Source: Ignavibacteriales bacterium (lineage in GTDB: Bacteria; Bacteroidota; Ignavibacteria; Ignavibacteriales; Ignavibacteriaceae). From it: a stretch of 64,000 nucleotides of DNA. The translations under genes and the position numbers were made by a program. Under the pieces are notes generated by a model. That model was not told where the DNA came from. It did not search any database and saw nothing but the letters and a program-made list of their open reading frames with translations. Of the stretch, positions 35,525 through 45,468 are shown one piece after another. The DNA is taken from contig CP065001.1 of NCBI GenBank assembly GCA_016700155.1, positions 310,001-374,000 on the forward strand. Direction: 5' to 3'. The stretch's first letter is position 1; each line of letters begins with the position of its first letter.

Positions 35525-38500
35525 ATGATTCTAAATAAAAAAATTTTCTTGTTCGTTCTTTTATTTGGATTAATTGCAACTGGCAATGCACAAGAATTAA
35601 TAAAATCACCTGAACAAAAAATTGATATAAACACAAAATCACAGGAGCCTGGAATCAGTTCAGAACAATTGCAGTCTATTTTAAACTCAGCATCAAATAA
35701 AGGCGGTGGCGAACCTTTGCCTGAAGCAATCCAGGAAAGAATTTTTACAGGACAGGTTGCTGGAGATCAGTTTGCTTTTTCAGTTTCTTCTGCCGGAGAT
35801 GTAAATGGAGATGGTTATGATGATATTATAGTTGGCGCACCTTTCGCGCAGACAAATGGCAGAGCATATGTTTTCTTTGGGGGACAGATAATAAATTCTA
35901 TTCCGGACAGAATATTGGATGGTGGAAATCTTGCCGATTCCAGATTTGGCTGGTCAGTTTCTTCCGCTGGTGATGTGAATGGGGATGGGTTTGATGATGT
36001 GATAGTTGGTGCCTGCTCTTCTGATGCAGCAGGATCGGCTGCCGGTAGTGCTTTCATTTATTTGGGCGGAAACCCGATGAGTCAGGATTTCTATTTACAA
36101 ATTAATGGTTCGACAGCCGGAGATCGTCTTGGTATAAGTGTTTCAACAGCAGGTGATGTAAATGGAGATGGTTACTCCGATGTAATTGTCGGAGCTGATA
36201 GAAATGATACTGGTGGTGCAAATTCGGGAAGCGCATATATATTTTATGGCGGACAAGTAATGAACAATATTGCTGATGTTATTCTAACAGGAGAAGCCGT
36301 TAGTGACGTTTTTGGATACTCAGTTTCTGAGGCGGGAGATGTAAACGGAGATGGATATTCTGATGTAATTGTTGGTGCAATTGGTAATGATGCCGGTGGA
36401 ACTAGCGCAGGCAGAGCATACATTTATTTAGGAGGATCGCCTATGGATATATTTGCCGACGTGATTCTTACTGGTGAAACTGCCGGTGATTCATTTGGGA
36501 GTTCGGTCTCAAGTGCGGGTGATGCAAATGGGGATGGATATTCGGACGCAGTAGTCGGTGCTGATTTAAATGACGTCGCTGGAAATACGGCAGGCAGAGC
36601 ATATATTTATTTTGGCGGTTCATCAATGGATAACATAACAGATGTCGTTCTTACCGGCGCAGCTTCCAGTGACGTGTTTGGAAGTTCAGTCTCATCAGCA
36701 GGCGATATAAACGGAGATGGATATTCTGATGTAATAGTCGGTGCTCAGCAAAATGATACCGGAGGCGATAACGCCGGCAGAGCATATGTTTATTTTGGCG
36801 GAGAATCTATGGATAATATCGCAGATGTGATTCTGACAGGCGAGGAAGGAGAAAGGTTTGGTGGTTCGGTTTCCATAGCAGGAGATATGAATGGTGATGG
36901 TTATACTGATGTTATCGTTGGGGCTCATTTTAACGATGCTGGTGGAGTGAATGCAGGCAGAGCTTACCTCTACACAAATTCTCTTACCGGTTCAGATATT
37001 CCTGATGAATTTTTTACGGGTAGCAACGATCAAGATTTTTTGGGATGTTCGGTTTCTACCGCTGGAGATGTAAATGGCGATGGATATGATGATGTAATCG
37101 TCGGTGCATGGGGCACTGGTACCTCAGAACAAGGGAGCGCATATATTTTTTTAGGTGGATCAGGTATGGATAATATTGCAGATATAGTATTAACAGGAGA
37201 ATCTGCGGGGGATAATTTTGGTTATTCAGTATCAGCTTTAGAAGACGTTAATGGAGATGGATATTCTGATGTAATTGTTGGTGCCAGACAAAATGATGCT
37301 GGTGGAAACGAAGCAGGCAGAGCTTACATATATTTTGGCGGAGTGTCAATGGATAATATTGCAGATGTAATTCTGACTGGAGTAGCTTCCGGAGATTTTT
37401 TTGGTGAGTCAGTATCCAACGCCGGAGATGTAAATGGAGATGGTTACTTTGATGTAATAGTCGGTGCCCAAAAAAATGATGCTGCAGGAAGTGATGCAGG
37501 TAGAGCTTACATTTATTTTGGTGGGGTAAGTATGGATAACATAGCAGATGTAACTTTGACGGGGGAAGCAGCAGGTGATCAGTTTGGTTCTTCGGTCTCA
37601 ACTTCAGGAGATGTAAACGGAGATGGATATTTTGATGTAATCATTGGTGCCGTCGGTTATCCATTTGGAGGTTCTGACGGCAGAGCTTACATTTATTATG
37701 GCGGTCAGCTTATGAATAATGTTGCAGATGTAATAATGACAGGAGGAACTGCAGCAGACTTTCTTGGGAGTTCAGTTTCTACAGCTAAAGATCTAAACAG
37801 GGATGGATATGATGATATAATAATTGGTGCCCGGGGAAATGATATGGGTGGAACTAATTCGGGTCAAGTATACATTTATTTTGGTGCGCAAACGATGGAT
37901 AATATTCCTGATGTAACCTTAAATTCTGAGGCTGCTGGAGACTTCTTCGGGGTATCAGTTCATAGTGCAGGAGATTTTAACCAGGATAGTTACTCTGATG
38001 TCATTGTTGGGGCCGATCGCAATGATGCAGCAGGAATCAGCACTGGTCGCGTCTATGTCTATTTTGGCGCTCCTAATATGGATGATGTTGCCGATCTAAT
38101 ATTAACAGGAGAAACCGCAAATAATTTCTTTGGCGGTTCAGTCTCTAATGCAGGAGATGTAAATGGAGATGGATTAATTGATATTATTATAGGTGCAATC
38201 GGGTATGACGGTCAAGGGTTTGATTGGGGCAGAGCATATTTACATCTTTCATCTACTCCTCCAATTAAACCTCCACTAAAATCTGTTAAAGATATTCCTA
38301 ACGATCAGGGTGGTTATGTTAGAGTTAGTTGGAAGAGAAGCGGGTATGATATTCTAGGTCAAAACAGAATTGCAGAATATATTTTGCAAAGAAGTGATCC
38401 TCCCGGTACTCCTGGATTTATTTGGGATTATGTTGCTACCATACCGGCAATAAGAGAATTGGAATACTCATATGTTTCTCCAACACCATACGATTCAATG

Positions 38501-40018
38501 TCAAACACAAGCGGTACTTTTTATTTCCGTGTTATTGCCCGCGGTACACATCCTGATGAACTGTGGTATTCAAATATTAAATATGGACACAGTGTTGATA
38601 ATCTTTCGCCTTCCGTTCCTCTTAATTTTTATGCAAACATTCTTGGTGATGATGTTAAGCTCGGATGGAAAGCTAACACAGAATCTGACCTTTATAATTA
38701 TGTTATTTACAGATCGGATGTTGCCGGTGCAAATCCTGATACGCTTGATATTTATACCCAGACTTTTGATACCACTTTTGTTGACACAAATCCTCTTTCA
38801 GGAACTGCATACTATTTTCTCAGAGCACAGGATGTTCATAATAATTTAAGTCTGCATACCACTTCAAGTATATCAGCTCAGGCAACGTTTTCATTATCAG
38901 TTAGTGTTTACAACGGATGGAACATGGTATCTGTGCCGGGTTTACATCCTGTCGATCAGAATGTTAATACATGGTGGCAATTCAGAAATCCACTCGCAGA
39001 TGTTTACAGATGGACAACCACTTATGTTCCGGTAACAACAACCGCACCAACTCAGGGTTACTGGATGCTGCACAATGGTTCAGTAACATATAACACCGGC
39101 GAAGAGTGGCCTGCAATTCAAAGTGTTCCTAACAATCCTATAACTGTGAATACCGGATGGAATATGATAGGAGGTTATGAAAACTTTGTTCCGGTTAATG
39201 CCTTAACTACAACACCACCGGGACTGATAGTGCCGAATACAATTTACGGCTGGGACGGAACATATTTTAATGCTGTCAATCTTGAACCGGGATTTGGTTA
39301 CTGGATTTTACTAAGTGGAAATGGAGTTATAAATATTTCATCAGACGTACAGCAGCAAAAAATAGTTGCATCTGATTACACAGAGAAATTTGGCAGCATT
39401 ATTTTTTCTGATGCAAGTGGAAAAAAATTTATTCTTTATACTATCGAAGGGCAAGCAAACCCCGATCATTATTTAATGCCTCCGCTGCCGCCGAAAGGTT
39501 CATTTGATATCAGGTATAGTACAGGCAGAAAGGCAGAAGATATAAAAGCCGGATACCAGGTGATCGAGTTTAGGTCGCTGGAATATCCATTTACAATTAC
39601 TGCTGAAGGAGTTGATTTAAATCTGCAGGATGAAACAGGAAAAATTGTAAACTCTAATCTTAGGTCCGGAGAAAAACTTACAATCCATAATGATCAGATA
39701 ACTAAACTTTTGGTCAAAGAGAATTTTATCCCGGTTGAATTTTCGCTTAAGCAAAATTACCCAAACCCATTCAACCCAACAACAACAATTTCATATTCAA
39801 TCCCTTATGTAGAGACGAGGCACGCCTCGTCTCAGCACGTTACGTTAACTGTTTATGATGTACTTGGTAATGAAGTAATAACACTTGTTAATGAAAATAA
39901 ACCCGGAGGACAATACGAAGTGGAATTCAATGCCGAAGGTTTATCAAGCGGAGTTTATTTTTATCGGTTGAATGCTGGCAGCTTTAGCGAAACAAAAAAA
40001 CTTGTATTGATGAAATAG
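35525..40018 (+). CDS. T9SS-exported FG-GAP (integrin-like) propeller protein
   Basis: 1497 residues with a ribosome site (CGGAGG), a signal peptide (1-22) and fourteen consecutive FG-GAP repeats (about 75-905). Each has a calcium-binding-type DVNGDGYSDVIVGA loop and AGRAYIYFGG strands, enough for two seven-bladed propellers. A fibronectin-type region (about 925-1110), a module with YNGWNMVSVPG and NTGWNMIGGYE (about 1120-1265) and the sorting domain (1406-1497) follow. The sorting domain has a palindrome at 39809. Repeats 12 and 13 have altered loops (DLNRDGY, DFNQDSY). It is probably a surface adhesin or binding protein. A strong terminator follows. Confidence 0.85.
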   Translation: MILNKKIFLFVLLFGLIATGNAQELIKSPEQKIDINTKSQEPGISSEQLQSILNSASNKGGGEPLPEAIQERIFTGQVAGDQFAFSVSSAGDVNGDGYDDIIVGAPFAQTNGRAYVFFGGQIINSIPDRILDGGNLADSRFGWSVSSAGDVNGDGFDDVIVGACSSDAAGSAAGSAFIYLGGNPMSQDFYLQINGSTAGDRLGISVSTAGDVNGDGYSDVIVGADRNDTGGANSGSAYIFYGGQVMNNIADVILTGEAVSDVFGYSVSEAGDVNGDGYSDVIVGAIGNDAGGTSAGRAYIYLGGSPMDIFADVILTGETAGDSFGSSVSSAGDANGDGYSDAVVGADLNDVAGNTAGRAYIYFGGSSMDNITDVVLTGAASSDVFGSSVSSAGDINGDGYSDVIVGAQQNDTGGDNAGRAYVYFGGESMDNIADVILTGEEGERFGGSVSIAGDMNGDGYTDVIVGAHFNDAGGVNAGRAYLYTNSLTGSDIPDEFFTGSNDQDFLGCSVSTAGDVNGDGYDDVIVGAWGTGTSEQGSAYIFLGGSGMDNIADIVLTGESAGDNFGYSVSALEDVNGDGYSDVIVGARQNDAGGNEAGRAYIYFGGVSMDNIADVILTGVASGDFFGESVSNAGDVNGDGYFDVIVGAQKNDAAGSDAGRAYIYFGGVSMDNIADVTLTGEAAGDQFGSSVSTSGDVNGDGYFDVIIGAVGYPFGGSDGRAYIYYGGQLMNNVADVIMTGGTAADFLGSSVSTAKDLNRDGYDDIIIGARGNDMGGTNSGQVYIYFGAQTMDNIPDVTLNSEAAGDFFGVSVHSAGDFNQDSYSDVIVGADRNDAAGISTGRVYVYFGAPNMDDVADLILTGETANNFFGGSVSNAGDVNGDGLIDIIIGAIGYDGQGFDWGRAYLHLSSTPPIKPPLKSVKDIPNDQGGYVRVSWKRSGYDILGQNRIAEYILQRSDPPGTPGFIWDYVATIPAIRELEYSYVSPTPYDSMSNTSGTFYFRVIARGTHPDELWYSNIKYGHSVDNLSPSVPLNFYANILGDDVKLGWKANTESDLYNYVIYRSDVAGANPDTLDIYTQTFDTTFVDTNPLSGTAYYFLRAQDVHNNLSLHTTSSISAQATFSLSVSVYNGWNMVSVPGLHPVDQNVNTWWQFRNPLADVYRWTTTYVPVTTTAPTQGYWMLHNGSVTYNTGEEWPAIQSVPNNPITVNTGWNMIGGYENFVPVNALTTTPPGLIVPNTIYGWDGTYFNAVNLEPGFGYWILLSGNGVINISSDVQQQKIVASDYTEKFGSIIFSDASGKKFILYTIEGQANPDHYLMPPLPPKGSFDIRYSTGRKAEDIKAGYQVIEFRSLEYPFTITAEGVDLNLQDETGKIVNSNLRSGEKLTIHNDQITKLLVKENFIPVEFSLKQNYPNPFNPTTTISYSIPYVETRHASSQHVTLTVYDVLGNEVITLVNENKPGGQYEVEFNAEGLSSGVYFYRLNAGSFSETKKLVLMK
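39809..39841. repeat. In-frame palindromic insert in sorting domain, copy 3
   Basis: GAGACGAGGC-AC-GCCTCGTCTC arms pair perfectly; the unit encodes VETRHASSQHV. Confidence 0.8.
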
Positions 40019-40074
40019 GAAAAAAGTTAGAGGTAAGACGTAAAGACGCGAGAGGAAATTGCAAAACTAAAATT

Positions 40075-40102
40075 AAGGCGATCAATAATGGTCGCCTTTT
40101 TT
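40075..40102 (+). terminator. Rho-independent terminator (AAGGCGA family)
   Basis: AAGGCGATCA / TGGTCGCCTT-type stem followed by TTTTTTG; nearly the same sequence as 13504-13532. Confidence 0.9.
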
Positions 40103-40251
40103 GTTTCCTTTATCCAATTAACAAATCACTTGACTTAGACCGGGTTTTTTCACAATCTTCCTGCGTCCGAATTAATCTCAATTCTCTTAGTAAGTAAAAC
40201 TCAATCGAATTTACAATCAGCAACTGTTTCAACAACAGTTAAATTTTTTTT

Positions 40252-41673
40252 ATGCAGCCAGCAACAATAGAAGAATTAAAAACAGTAATTGCTCTCAGCG
40301 ATCTGCCTGACGAACATTTAAACTGGATAATGGATCATTCCTCAACAGTTGAATATGAAGATGGAGAGTTATTAGGCAAAACCGGTGAAGCTGTTGACTG
40401 GATGCTTATAATTATTCAGGGTCGTGTGGATTTTTATATGGATGTAAACGGGAGATTGGTTTTTTATCGTTCCTTTGCAAATGATAATGAATCAGGCGGT
40501 GTTACCGGTTTACTTCCTTATTCAAGATTGAAAATATCCCCGGGTAATTCTGTTGCGAACGGTAAACTGCGCGGACTTCGCCTTCACAAAGATTTTTTCC
40601 CTGAACTTGAGCGGCTGAACCCTGATTTTATTCAACGGTTAATTGGTTATATGACCGAACGTGCAAGAGCCTTTGCAACAACTCAGATGCAGCATGAAAA
40701 AGTAAGTGCGTTGGGAAACCTTGCTGCTGGTATTGCACATGAACTTAACAATCCTGCATCCGCAATAAACAGGATATCCTATGAGTTGACAAACCGGTTG
40801 TTTCTTAACATAGAACTGACAGAAAAACTGTTGAGTTCAGGCATAGATCCTGACCATATAAAATATTTCAGAAAGAAAATCGAATCGAAAGATAATTCAC
40901 CCCAGCAAAAACTAAGTGCATTACAGCGGATGAATAAAGAAGATCAGTTAATAAACTGGCTTGAAGAAAAAGGACTTCCTGTTGATCAGTTAGTAGTTCA
41001 GACTTTTACTGATGCAGGGTTCTCCGGCAAAGATCTTGAATCAATGGATCAAAATATCCCGAAGGAAAATCTTTCTCAGATACTGATGTGGATTGAAAAC
41101 CTGTTAAGCTCCCAGAGAATAATAAAAGACCTCGGTGAAGCATCAACAAGAATATCAAATCTTGTCGGCGCTATTAAAAGTCATGTTCATATGGACAGGA
41201 CAAATGAATTGCAAAGCACGGACATTCATAAAGATATTGACAACACTCTTACTCTGCTTGGTCACAAACTGCGCGATAAAAATATCAAAGTAACAAAAAC
41301 TTTTTGTAATGATCTAAAAGAAGTCCCGGCGTATATCGGTGAGCTGAACCAGGTTTGGACAAACATTATTGACAATGCTATTTATGCGCTTGGGGCAGGC
41401 GGTGAGCTTACAATCGAAACAACTTGTGATAGTAAATATGTTAACGTTAAAATAATTGATAACGGATCAGGAATTCCCCAGGAAATTTTATCAAGAATAT
41501 TTGATCCTTTCTTCACTACAAAAAAAGTTGGTGAAGGAACAGGCATTGGACTCGACCTTGTAAAGAGAATTATCAAACGTCATAATGCCGAAATAAAAGT
41601 TAACTCAAAACCGGGAAGAACAGAATTTCATATCTGTCTGCCTTTATCACACGAAAAACATTCAACAACATGA
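40252..41673 (+). CDS. Cyclic-nucleotide-binding-like sensor histidine kinase
   Basis: 473 residues, cytoplasmic. Residues 10-140 form a CRP-type cNMP-binding fold (DGELLGKTGEAVDWMLIIIQGRVDFYM). The kinase core has H163 in GIAHELNNPAS and an ATPase with NIIDNAIYALG, IDNGSGIP, FDPFFTTKKVGEGTGIGL and SKPGRTEFHICLP. The stop overlaps the next gene's start (ATGA, 41670-41673), so the pair is co-translated: the kinase probably phosphorylates the receiver domain fused to the reductase. I expect a redox- or nucleotide-linked signal, but the ligand is not visible. Confidence 0.88.
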   Translation: MQPATIEELKTVIALSDLPDEHLNWIMDHSSTVEYEDGELLGKTGEAVDWMLIIIQGRVDFYMDVNGRLVFYRSFANDNESGGVTGLLPYSRLKISPGNSVANGKLRGLRLHKDFFPELERLNPDFIQRLIGYMTERARAFATTQMQHEKVSALGNLAAGIAHELNNPASAINRISYELTNRLFLNIELTEKLLSSGIDPDHIKYFRKKIESKDNSPQQKLSALQRMNKEDQLINWLEEKGLPVDQLVVQTFTDAGFSGKDLESMDQNIPKENLSQILMWIENLLSSQRIIKDLGEASTRISNLVGAIKSHVHMDRTNELQSTDIHKDIDNTLTLLGHKLRDKNIKVTKTFCNDLKEVPAYIGELNQVWTNIIDNAIYALGAGGELTIETTCDSKYVNVKIIDNGSGIPQEILSRIFDPFFTTKKVGEGTGIGLDLVKRIIKRHNAEIKVNSKPGRTEFHICLPLSHEKHSTT

Positions 41674-43331
41674 AACTTCCATTAATAATAATCGTTGATG
41701 ATGATGAGCAGGTGCTAAGAGCAATTCAAAGAGATGTCCGCTCAAAGTATCACACTGATTACAGGATAACAGCTACTGATTCGGCGAACGAAGCTCTTGA
41801 ACTTATTAAAGAACTGAAATTGAAAAATGAAACTGTCGCTTTGTTTATCTCCGATCAGCGTATGCCGGAAATGGAAGGCGTAGTGTTTTTGGAAAAAACA
41901 AAAGAGATTTATCCCGATGCAAAATTAGTTCTGCTTACTGCTTACTCAGATATCGAAGTTGCGATTAAAGCGATCAACGAGATTAAACTTAATTACTATT
42001 TACTGAAACCATGGAATCCACCCGAAGAAAAACTTTATCCTGTTGTTGATGATCTGCTTGAAGAATGGCAGGCACAGTACAAACCGGACCACGAAGGCAT
42101 ACGCATAGTTGGTTTTCAGTGGTCACCCAAATCTCATCAGCTTAAAGAATTTCTTTCAGGAAATCTTATCCCGTATATGTGGATTGATGTTGAAACCAAT
42201 CCTGATTCCGAAAAATATCTCAGGAGTACCAATGTTAATCGTGATAACCTGCCGTTAGTAGTATTGAAAGACGGTACGTGGGTCAGTGATCCATCCCTTC
42301 CTGAAATTGCTGACAGGATCGGACTTCAACAAAAAGCATCTCAAAAAATGTACGATGTTCTTATCATTGGCGGAGGACCTGCAGGTCTTGCAGCCTCTGT
42401 TTATGGATCCTGCGAAGGTTTAAAAACTATATTGATTGAAAAAAGTAATCCCGGCGGACAGGCAAGCAGCAGTGCACGTATAGAAAATTATCTCGGCTTT
42501 CCTACAGGACTTTCAGGATCAGAGCTAAGCAGAAGAGCGATCACACAGACACTTCGATTCGGAACAGAAATTCTTACTCCCAAAACTGTAAGCAATATTC
42601 GCGTACAGGATGGTTATAAAATAACTGAAATGACGGACGGCTCAGAAATTCACAGCAAGTCGGTGGTCATTGCAACAGGTGTGGAGTACACTAAACTTAA
42701 TATCAACGGATTAGAAAAATTTACAGGCGCCGGAGTTTATTACGGTGCCGCTGCTGTTGAAGCGCATGCGTGCAGGGATGAGATCATCTATATAATCGGC
42801 GGAGGAAATTCTGCATGCCAGGCTGCGATGTATATGTGTAAGTTTGCCAAAGAAGTGAACATACTTATCAGGCGCGACTCAATTAAAAGTACAGCAGCAA
42901 ATTATCTTGCACAGAGTATAATTAAAACCCCGAACATCAAAGTGCATCCGTTTACAGGTATTGATTCAGTTGAAGGTGAAAAAGAATTAGAAAAAATTTC
43001 TTTAAAGAATTTACAGACCGGCGAACAATGTATCGTTCCTGCAAAAGCATTGTTTGTATACATAGGTGCTAAACCCGGAACCACCTGGCTGAACAACATT
43101 GTTTTTAAAGATGAAAAAGGATTCATCATAACCGGGAACGACCTGGCAAATGTTAAATCATTTCAGTCAATATGGAAACTGGACCGAAAACCTTATCTGC
43201 CCGAAACAAGCATTCCCGGAATATTTGCCTGCGGTGACGTCAGGTCGACAGCGTTAACAGGTATTTCATCCGCAGTAGGTGAGGGCGCTATGGCAATTCG
43301 TTTTGTACGTAAATATCTTGAAGAGATGTAA
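41670..43331 (+). CDS. Receiver domain fused to thioredoxin-reductase-like flavoprotein
   Basis: 553 residues in three parts. Receiver, 1-130: acidic pocket IIVDDDEQ, D62 in ISDQRMP, LLTAYSD, LLKPW. Middle, about 140-220: a glutaredoxin-like segment in which the expected CPxC is W-S152-P-K-S155, so no redox pair. C-terminal, 228-553: pyridine nucleotide-disulfide oxidoreductase with FAD motif GGGPAG (234-239), GGQASSSARIENYLGFP, NAD(P)H motif GGGNSACQAAMY (from 377), and FACGDVR. The usual thioredoxin reductase CxxC just before the NADPH motif is also absent (VEAHACRDE). Known as a fused response regulator/thioredoxin-disulfide reductase; the loss of both Cys pairs makes disulfide exchange doubtful here. 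Confidence 0.85.
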   Translation: MKLPLIIIVDDDEQVLRAIQRDVRSKYHTDYRITATDSANEALELIKELKLKNETVALFISDQRMPEMEGVVFLEKTKEIYPDAKLVLLTAYSDIEVAIKAINEIKLNYYLLKPWNPPEEKLYPVVDDLLEEWQAQYKPDHEGIRIVGFQWSPKSHQLKEFLSGNLIPYMWIDVETNPDSEKYLRSTNVNRDNLPLVVLKDGTWVSDPSLPEIADRIGLQQKASQKMYDVLIIGGGPAGLAASVYGSCEGLKTILIEKSNPGGQASSSARIENYLGFPTGLSGSELSRRAITQTLRFGTEILTPKTVSNIRVQDGYKITEMTDGSEIHSKSVVIATGVEYTKLNINGLEKFTGAGVYYGAAAVEAHACRDEIIYIIGGGNSACQAAMYMCKFAKEVNILIRRDSIKSTAANYLAQSIIKTPNIKVHPFTGIDSVEGEKELEKISLKNLQTGEQCIVPAKALFVYIGAKPGTTWLNNIVFKDEKGFIITGNDLANVKSFQSIWKLDRKPYLPETSIPGIFACGDVRSTALTGISSAVGEGAMAIRFVRKYLEEM

Positions 43332-43377
43332 GCAGATTACTATTTATGACTTCTAAAAAATTGGATTTAAAAACGTT

Positions 43378-43436
43378 GTCATTCCGAATTTATTTCGGAA
43401 TCTTCTCGTTTGATCCTGAAATGAATTCAGGATGAC
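43378..43436. repeat. REP-like double palindrome, copy 2
   Basis: GTCATTCCGAA...TTCGGAAT and GATCCTGAAATGAATTCAGG-ATGAC; same layout as 4118-4186. Confidence 0.65.
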
Positions 43437-43524
43437 TACTTAATTATAATTTTTTAGAAGCCTCTATTTATAATGATCACCCGGGATAAATATTTTTTAT
43501 TCATAAAATTTAAAGGAATCAGTT

Positions 43525-43773
43525 ATGCAAAAGTTTTTAGTTATCTCTCCTCACGCGCATGAAGAATGTACACACGTAATCAAACAAACACTCGCCATTG
43601 GTTATCTCACTCACTTTTACTGGGGATGTAAATCAGGTGACCATACCGGTTACGCGATAATTGACGCCGACAATGAAAAAGAGGCTCTTCTTTCCATACC
43701 GACAGTGATCCGCAGCAAAGGCAGAGCGATAGGCATTGTTCAGTTTGATCCAAAGGTTGTTGAGAAGTGGTGA
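43525..43773 (+). CDS. Small conserved-looking protein, unknown
   Basis: 82 residues with a ribosome site (AAAGGAAT) and a clear start. The alternation of strands and helices (QKFLVISPHAHEECTHVIKQ, THFYWGCKSGDHTGYAIIDA, EKEALLSIP, RAIGIVQFDP) resembles a ferredoxin-like alpha/beta fold, as in YciI- or muconolactone-isomerase-like small proteins. No family is assigned. It stands alone between a REP-like repeat and a strong terminator. Confidence 0.7.
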   Translation: MQKFLVISPHAHEECTHVIKQTLAIGYLTHFYWGCKSGDHTGYAIIDADNEKEALLSIPTVIRSKGRAIGIVQFDPKVVEKW

Positions 43774-43800
43774 TGGTTAAGCGGCTTAGGATTCGGAGGT

Positions 43801-43880
43801 GTAAGTTTAGAAGCCAGGAGTAGGAAGCAAGGAATAAGAATTCAGAAGTCAGGAGTAAGAAGTAAGAAAGCAAAAATAAC
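43801..43880 (+). repeat. GA-rich low-complexity repeat
   Basis: AGAAGCCAGGAGTAGGAAGC, AGAAGTCAGGAGTAAGAAGT and AAGAAAGC are variations of one heptamer-like word that also occurs in both leader repeats and inside the sorting domain at 57228. Confidence 0.6.
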
Positions 43881-43884
43881 AATT

Positions 43885-43912
43885 AAGGCGACCTTGACTG
43901 GTCGCCTTTTTT
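43885..43912 (+). terminator. Rho-independent terminator (AAGGCGA family)
   Basis: AAGGCGACC / GGTCGCCTT stem with TTTTTT; third member of the family. Confidence 0.9.
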
Positions 43913-43967
43913 AATATTGTTAACCGGAAAACACTATCTATCCGGCAGGTTTATTCCATATTAGTTT

Positions 43968-45157
43968 TTAACGGAACAAAGTTAGTAATTGCTGCGGTGC
44001 AATGTTTACCTGAGCCAGCATTGAAGTACCTATCTGTACGCCTAGACTTCCTTTGGTTGCTTTCAATTGTTCCAATGCCATATCAGCATCAAATAATTTT
44101 GATATTGCTGAGTTGTTATTTGCTATAGAAGATGTAAGGAACTCTGTTCGTGATTCTACTATCTGTGACAGATTACCTATCCTGCCAAGCGCAGATTTAA
44201 CATTGTTTGTAACTGCAGTAAGATTACTTGCTGCCGATAAAACCGCGTCCGGATCAGTTGCGCGTAAACCTGTAGTGCTGGTGGAACCGGTAGAGACTCT
44301 AGTTATTCCTAATAGTGTAGTTATGTCTACGCCTGAAGTTGAAATCAGGCTTGTTACATTTGAATTCTGTGCGGTTACTGTGAATTGACCCATCGGATCA
44401 AAAAAGCCACTGATTGAAATACCTGCATCCTGCCAAAGAACGTCTTCATAAAAATCATTCACTAGATCCCATAATGTACCCCCGCTCTCAATTGTTACAT
44501 TGAATGATTCCGAACTTCCATCTGCATAGCGATTTCTACAGTGGAAACTGAATCACCTAATGTATACGGATCAGTAGAATTTATAACTGAGCCCAAATAT
44601 GAATGTACTCCCGGGTCAGTTACGGTACCACCGTTTAATATTGCATCAAGATCGCTGACATTAAGATAGTCATCACTTGCAAAGTCAATAGTAAGGTCGC
44701 CGCCTACTTTAAAAACAGGATTGGTTGCAAGCACCGTTCCATCACTGTTAGCCAGTATATTTCTTCCACCTATGTTTGTGTTTTTGATTATTGCGTCAAT
44801 TTCGTCTGCGATTGCATTTATGTCTTTTGCGATTGCAGATTTTAATTTTAGCGGATCCTGAGACTCAGTATACTTTTCTGTTACTTTATTCAGTTTATCA
44901 ACAATCTGCTGCAATGAAGATTCTGCAGTGGAAAGATAATTCATTGCTGAAGAACCGTTATTGATCTCGGCTTGTTGTGTTAATGTCTGCCTTTTAAGTG
45001 TATTTCCAACATTGAAGCCGGAAATGTCGTCTGCGACTGAATTGATACGTTTCAAGGTCGCCAAACGTAACTGAGCATTTTGAGTTTGCGAATTAATTTT
45101 GGCTAGAGAATTATAAACCTGAAGAGCACTCAGATTTGTGTTGATTGAAAATGCCAT
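43968..45157 (-). pseudogene. fliC: Flagellin gene with a frameshift
   Basis: The N-terminal part (45157 to about 44530) encodes a canonical flagellin D0/D1 region (MAFSINTNLSALQVYNSL, LATLKRINSVADDISGFNVG), with a strong AAGGAGG site before the ATG. The C-terminal part, in another frame, ends with the D1/D0 helix (LGRIGNLSQIVESRTEFLTS...SMLAQVNIAPQQLLTLFR). Reading the second frame upstream gives RYADGSSESFNVTIESGGTL, continuous with the first frame around 44530, so a single indel splits a gene of about 396 codons. Whether this is a real mutation, a sequencing error or a phase switch cannot be told. Flagellin forms the flagellar filament; no other flagellar gene is nearby. Confidence 0.85.
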
Positions 45158-45189
45158 GGGCTACCTCCTTGTAACCAGAACAAGAGCTT

Positions 45190-45209
45190 ATTAAGCATCC
45201 TTGCTTAAT
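45190..45209 (-). promoter_or_regulatory. Stem-loop in flagellin leader
   Basis: ATTAAGCA-TCCT-TGCTTAAT is a perfect 8 bp stem with a 4-base loop, about 32 bases before the flagellin start and 18 bases from its ribosome site. It may act in mRNA stability or translation control. Confidence 0.45.
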
Positions 45210-45468
45210 ATCAGAAACCAGAACTTAATGTTCCCCAAATGATTATCGTAAAGATTTTTGAAAATTATAGAGCCAAAAAAAAACCGGGTACCTTACAACT
45301 TCGTAAATCAAAACTTGTCCGTTACAAGTGGAATCGTTGATCTTAAATCGTTAATCATAAATCGTTATTCATTTCAACTCCAAAACATTCATTCATTCCA
45401 AACTCCTTCTTCCCCGTTTCCTGCCCATCAACCATCACACATCAACCATAATACATCCTCCATTTTTC

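Noticed and set aside
35750..38250. Regular direct repeats that could suggest a CRISPR or tandem-repeat array
   Set aside because: They are the DNA of fourteen FG-GAP protein repeats in one long reading frame, with coding-type variation.
38472..38849. 125-codon forward frame within the FG-GAP protein gene
   Set aside because: Shadow of a larger coherent gene in another frame.
44053..44388. 111-codon forward frame opposite flagellin
   Set aside because: Antisense shadow of the conserved flagellin C-terminal region.
44495..44540. Programmed frameshift in flagellin
   Set aside because: No slippery run or stimulatory structure was recognised at the junction; a mutation or sequencing error is simpler.
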